Shown piece after piece: positions 6,332-8,350 of a DNA stretch of 8,350 bases. Under the pieces are notes generated by a model that did not search any database, had not been told where the DNA came from, and was given only the letters and a program-made list of their open reading frames with translations. Made by a program: the position numbers and the translations under genes. Each line of letters begins with the position of its first letter. Within the stretch, counting starts at the first letter, position 1. This DNA is from Dokdonella_A sp051958935 (lineage in GTDB: Bacteria > Pseudomonadota > Gammaproteobacteria > Xanthomonadales > Rhodanobacteraceae): assembly GCF_051958935.1 (NCBI RefSeq), contig NZ_JBQCFP010000025.1:1-8350 (forward strand), written 5' to 3'.

Positions 6332-8350
6332 GTGAACTTCGAACTCGCTCCACGTCGCGGCCTGCTCGCCGCGGCGCTCGTGGCGCTCGGCGGCCTCGCG
6401 CCGTCCGCGGCATCGGCGTCCTCGTATACGCGCCTGCCGCCCGAATTCCAGCCGAGCTCGGTCGTCAATGCACGCGGCCAGACGATCGTCTACGGCACCT
6501 CCTACCAGAGCGACACCTCGTTGCCGCTCTATTACCTGCCGGAATGGAACGGCTCGGTCAGCGATCGGTCCAACGACGAGCGCGAAGCGGCCGAGAACTG
6601 GCGCATCCCGGGTCGCCATGTGGACGGCAAGGATCCGATCGTGCAGAACATCGGCAACCTGACCGATGCCGCGATGCCCGCGCCGATCCTCAGCTTCGAC
6701 GGCATGGGCGTCGGCTCCTGCGGCTGCGCGCCGCCCGACACCAACGGTGAAGTCGGCCGCACGCAGTACGTGCAGATGACCAACGCGGGCTACCAGGTAT
6801 TCGACAAGGCCACCGGCGCATCGCTGCTCGGTCCGCGCGCGACATCGTCGATCTGGGCCGGCTTCGGCGGCGTGTGCGAAACCTCCGGCCACGGCGACCC
6901 GATCGTGTTGTACGACCAGATCGCCGACCGCTGGGTCATCACGCAGTTCGCCGGCGGCAGCACGATCACCGATGAATGCATCGCGGTGTCGACGAGCTCC
7001 GATGCGACCGGCAGCTACAAGCGCTACGGCTATCACCTCGGTTCGGAGTTCTACGACTATCCGCACCTCGGCGTGTGGCCCGACGGCTACTACATGTCGA
7101 TGAACGTATTCAACTCCTCCGGCACCGCCTACCTCCGGCCGCAGCCGTTCGCGTTCGACCGCGCGGCGATGATCGCGGGCGCGACCAGTGCCGCCTACGT
7201 GACGACGACCTCGCTCGGCTCGGGCAACGCACCGCTGATGCCCGCCGATCTGGACGGGGCGACCTTGCCGCCGACCGGCGCGCCCGGCGTGTTCGTCGAG
7301 TATCCGGACACCAATACTTACAAGACCTATCGCTTCCACGCCGACTACGTGACGCCGTCGAACACGACCTTCACGCTCGCCGGCAGCCCGTCCGCGGCCG
7401 CGTTCACGCAGCCGTGCGGCAGCAATGCGAAGTGCGTGCCGACTGCCGCCGGCTCGTCGAACTACCTCAACGGCCTCGACGACCGCCTGATGTTCCGCCT
7501 CGCCTACCGCAACTTCGGCGATCACGAATCGCTGGTCGGGAACTACACGGTCAAGGCGAACAATATCGCCGGCATCCGCTGGTTCGAACTGCGCAACGCG
7601 ACGTCTGGCACGCCGACCAAGTTCCAGGAGAGCACCTATCAGCCCGATACGACGTGGCGCTGGATGGGCAGCGCGGCGATGGATCGCCAGGGCAACCTCG
7701 CGCTGGCCTACTCCGCCTCGAGCAGCTCGATCAATCCGCAGATCCGCTACGCCGGTCGCCTCGCGGGCGACACGCTGAACACGATCACGCAGACCGAGAC
7801 GCACCTGTTCGACGGCGGTGGCAGCCAGACCGGCTCGGGCAACCGCTGGGGCGACTACAGCGACCTCACGATCGATCCGGTCGACGACTGCACGTTCTGG
7901 TACACGCAGGAGTATTACGCGTCGAACAGCAGCTTCAACTGGCGCACCCGCATCGGCAGCTTCAAGTTCGCCGGTTGCGGTGGCGGTGGCGGCAACGTTC
8001 CGCCGGTCGCGAACTTCGGCGTGACGACCAGCGGCCTCACCGCGAACTTCACCGACAGCTCGACCGACAGCGACGGCACGATCGCCTCGCGCGCGTGGAA
8101 CTTCGGCGACGGCGGCACCTCGACCGCGACGAACCCGAGCCACACCTATGCGAGCGCGGGCACCTACAGCGTGTCGCTCACGGTCACCGACAACGGCGGC
8201 GCGACCAAAACGAAGACGACCTCCGTGTCGGTCAGCTCGCCGACCAACACGCCGCCGGTCGCGAACTTCAGCTTCACGACGAGCGGCCTCACCGCGAACT
8301 TCACCGACAGCTCCACCGACAGCGACGGCACGATCGCCTCGCGTTCGTGG
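6332..8350 (+). CDS. Secreted multidomain protein with tandem PKD domains (3' end outside window)
   Basis: The frame is open from GTG 6332 through the last base (673 codons, no stop). GGGGAGA at 6318-6324, seven bases upstream, sets the start. Residues 1-29 form a signal peptide (NFELAPRR, hydrophobic run, cut after ASA before SS). Residues 30 to about 545 form a large extracellular domain that I do not know by function. It contains SCGCAPPDTNGEVG (129-142) followed by TQYVQMTNAGYQVFDK, then GHGDPIVLYDQIADRWVITQF (186-206), EFYDYPHLGVWPDGYY, and later DRQGNLALAYSAS. These read like beta-propeller strands and occur in other bacterial secreted PKD proteins. No HExxH or other protease motif was seen. 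A Gly-rich linker (about 549-555) leads to PKD domain 1 (557-640, with WNFGDG, NPSHTYASAGTYSVSLTVTDNGG) and the start of PKD domain 2 (641 on). PKD domains are usually surface adhesive or spacer modules. Likely exported and possibly surface-attached. Confidence 0.85.
   Translation, partial: MNFELAPRRGLLAAALVALGGLAPSAASASSYTRLPPEFQPSSVVNARGQTIVYGTSYQSDTSLPLYYLPEWNGSVSDRSNDEREAAENWRIPGRHVDGKDPIVQNIGNLTDAAMPAPILSFDGMGVGSCGCAPPDTNGEVGRTQYVQMTNAGYQVFDKATGASLLGPRATSSIWAGFGGVCETSGHGDPIVLYDQIADRWVITQFAGGSTITDECIAVSTSSDATGSYKRYGYHLGSEFYDYPHLGVWPDGYYMSMNVFNSSGTAYLRPQPFAFDRAAMIAGATSAAYVTTTSLGSGNAPLMPADLDGATLPPTGAPGVFVEYPDTNTYKTYRFHADYVTPSNTTFTLAGSPSAAAFTQPCGSNAKCVPTAAGSSNYLNGLDDRLMFRLAYRNFGDHESLVGNYTVKANNIAGIRWFELRNATSGTPTKFQESTYQPDTTWRWMGSAAMDRQGNLALAYSASSSSINPQIRYAGRLAGDTLNTITQTETHLFDGGGSQTGSGNRWGDYSDLTIDPVDDCTFWYTQEYYASNSSFNWRTRIGSFKFAGCGGGGGNVPPVANFGVTTSGLTANFTDSSTDSDGTIASRAWNFGDGGTSTATNPSHTYASAGTYSVSLTVTDNGGATKTKTTSVSVSSPTNTPPVANFSFTTSGLTANFTDSSTDSDGTIASRSW
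8000..8350 (+). repeat. Tandem PKD-coding direct repeat, period 252 bp
   Basis: Bases 8000-8098 and 8252-8350 differ at only 7 of 99 positions, and the encoded 33 residues differ at 3 (Gly/Ser, Val/Phe, Ala/Ser). The offset of 252 bp is exactly 84 codons, one PKD domain. The second copy is cut off by the window edge, so more copies may follow. Confidence 0.9.

Noticed and set aside
6122..8143. Minus-strand open frame of 673 codons opposite the PKD gene
   Set aside because: Antisense to a frame with a signal peptide and PKD motifs; the translation is Arg/Ala/Val-rich low complexity.

Overview
The window is GC-rich chromosomal DNA from what looks like a gammaproteobacterium of the Lysobacterales (Xanthomonadales) type. 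The support is codon use rich in G/C at third positions, a Xanthomonadales-style REP-associated transposase ending in a GEYPFWDASWL motif, and an exported protein ending in a short IFxDG-type tail like those I recall from Dokdonella-like bacteria. The assignment is inference from style, not from a database match. No tRNA, rRNA or CRISPR array was seen.

Layout: (1) 1-174 is the 3' end of a gene with a tetratricopeptide-like C-terminus. (2) 175-498 is non-coding and holds several perfect inverted repeats. (3) 499-1953 (+) encodes an exported delta-60-repeat protein, probably a seven-bladed beta-propeller. (4) 1954-2103 separates two convergent genes and holds a strong hairpin. (5) 2104-3324 (-) is an RlmI-type 23S rRNA cytosine methyltransferase. 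(6) 3325-3407 holds a GTAG-plus-palindrome REP-like element. (7) 3408-3881 (-) is a REP-associated tyrosine transposase (RAYT) relative whose HUH motif is altered. (8) 3882-3997 is a divergent intergenic region with a -10-like box placed so that the next gene would be leaderless. (9) 3998-6016 (+) is a YyaL/SSP411-type protein with a thioredoxin-like domain and an alpha/alpha barrel. (10) 6017-6331 holds a palindromic operator candidate, a good sigma70-type promoter and a leader of about 195 nt. (11) 6332 to the window end (+) is the N-terminal 673 residues of a large secreted protein with near-identical tandem PKD domains; it starts with GTG and runs off the edge.

The genes do not form one pathway. 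They look like a mix of housekeeping functions (rRNA methylation, YyaL), two exported repeat proteins and one domesticated or decaying transposase. The features most worth follow-up are the RAYT with Arg in place of the first HUH histidine beside a single REP-like palindrome, and the operator, promoter and structured leader in front of the PKD protein.
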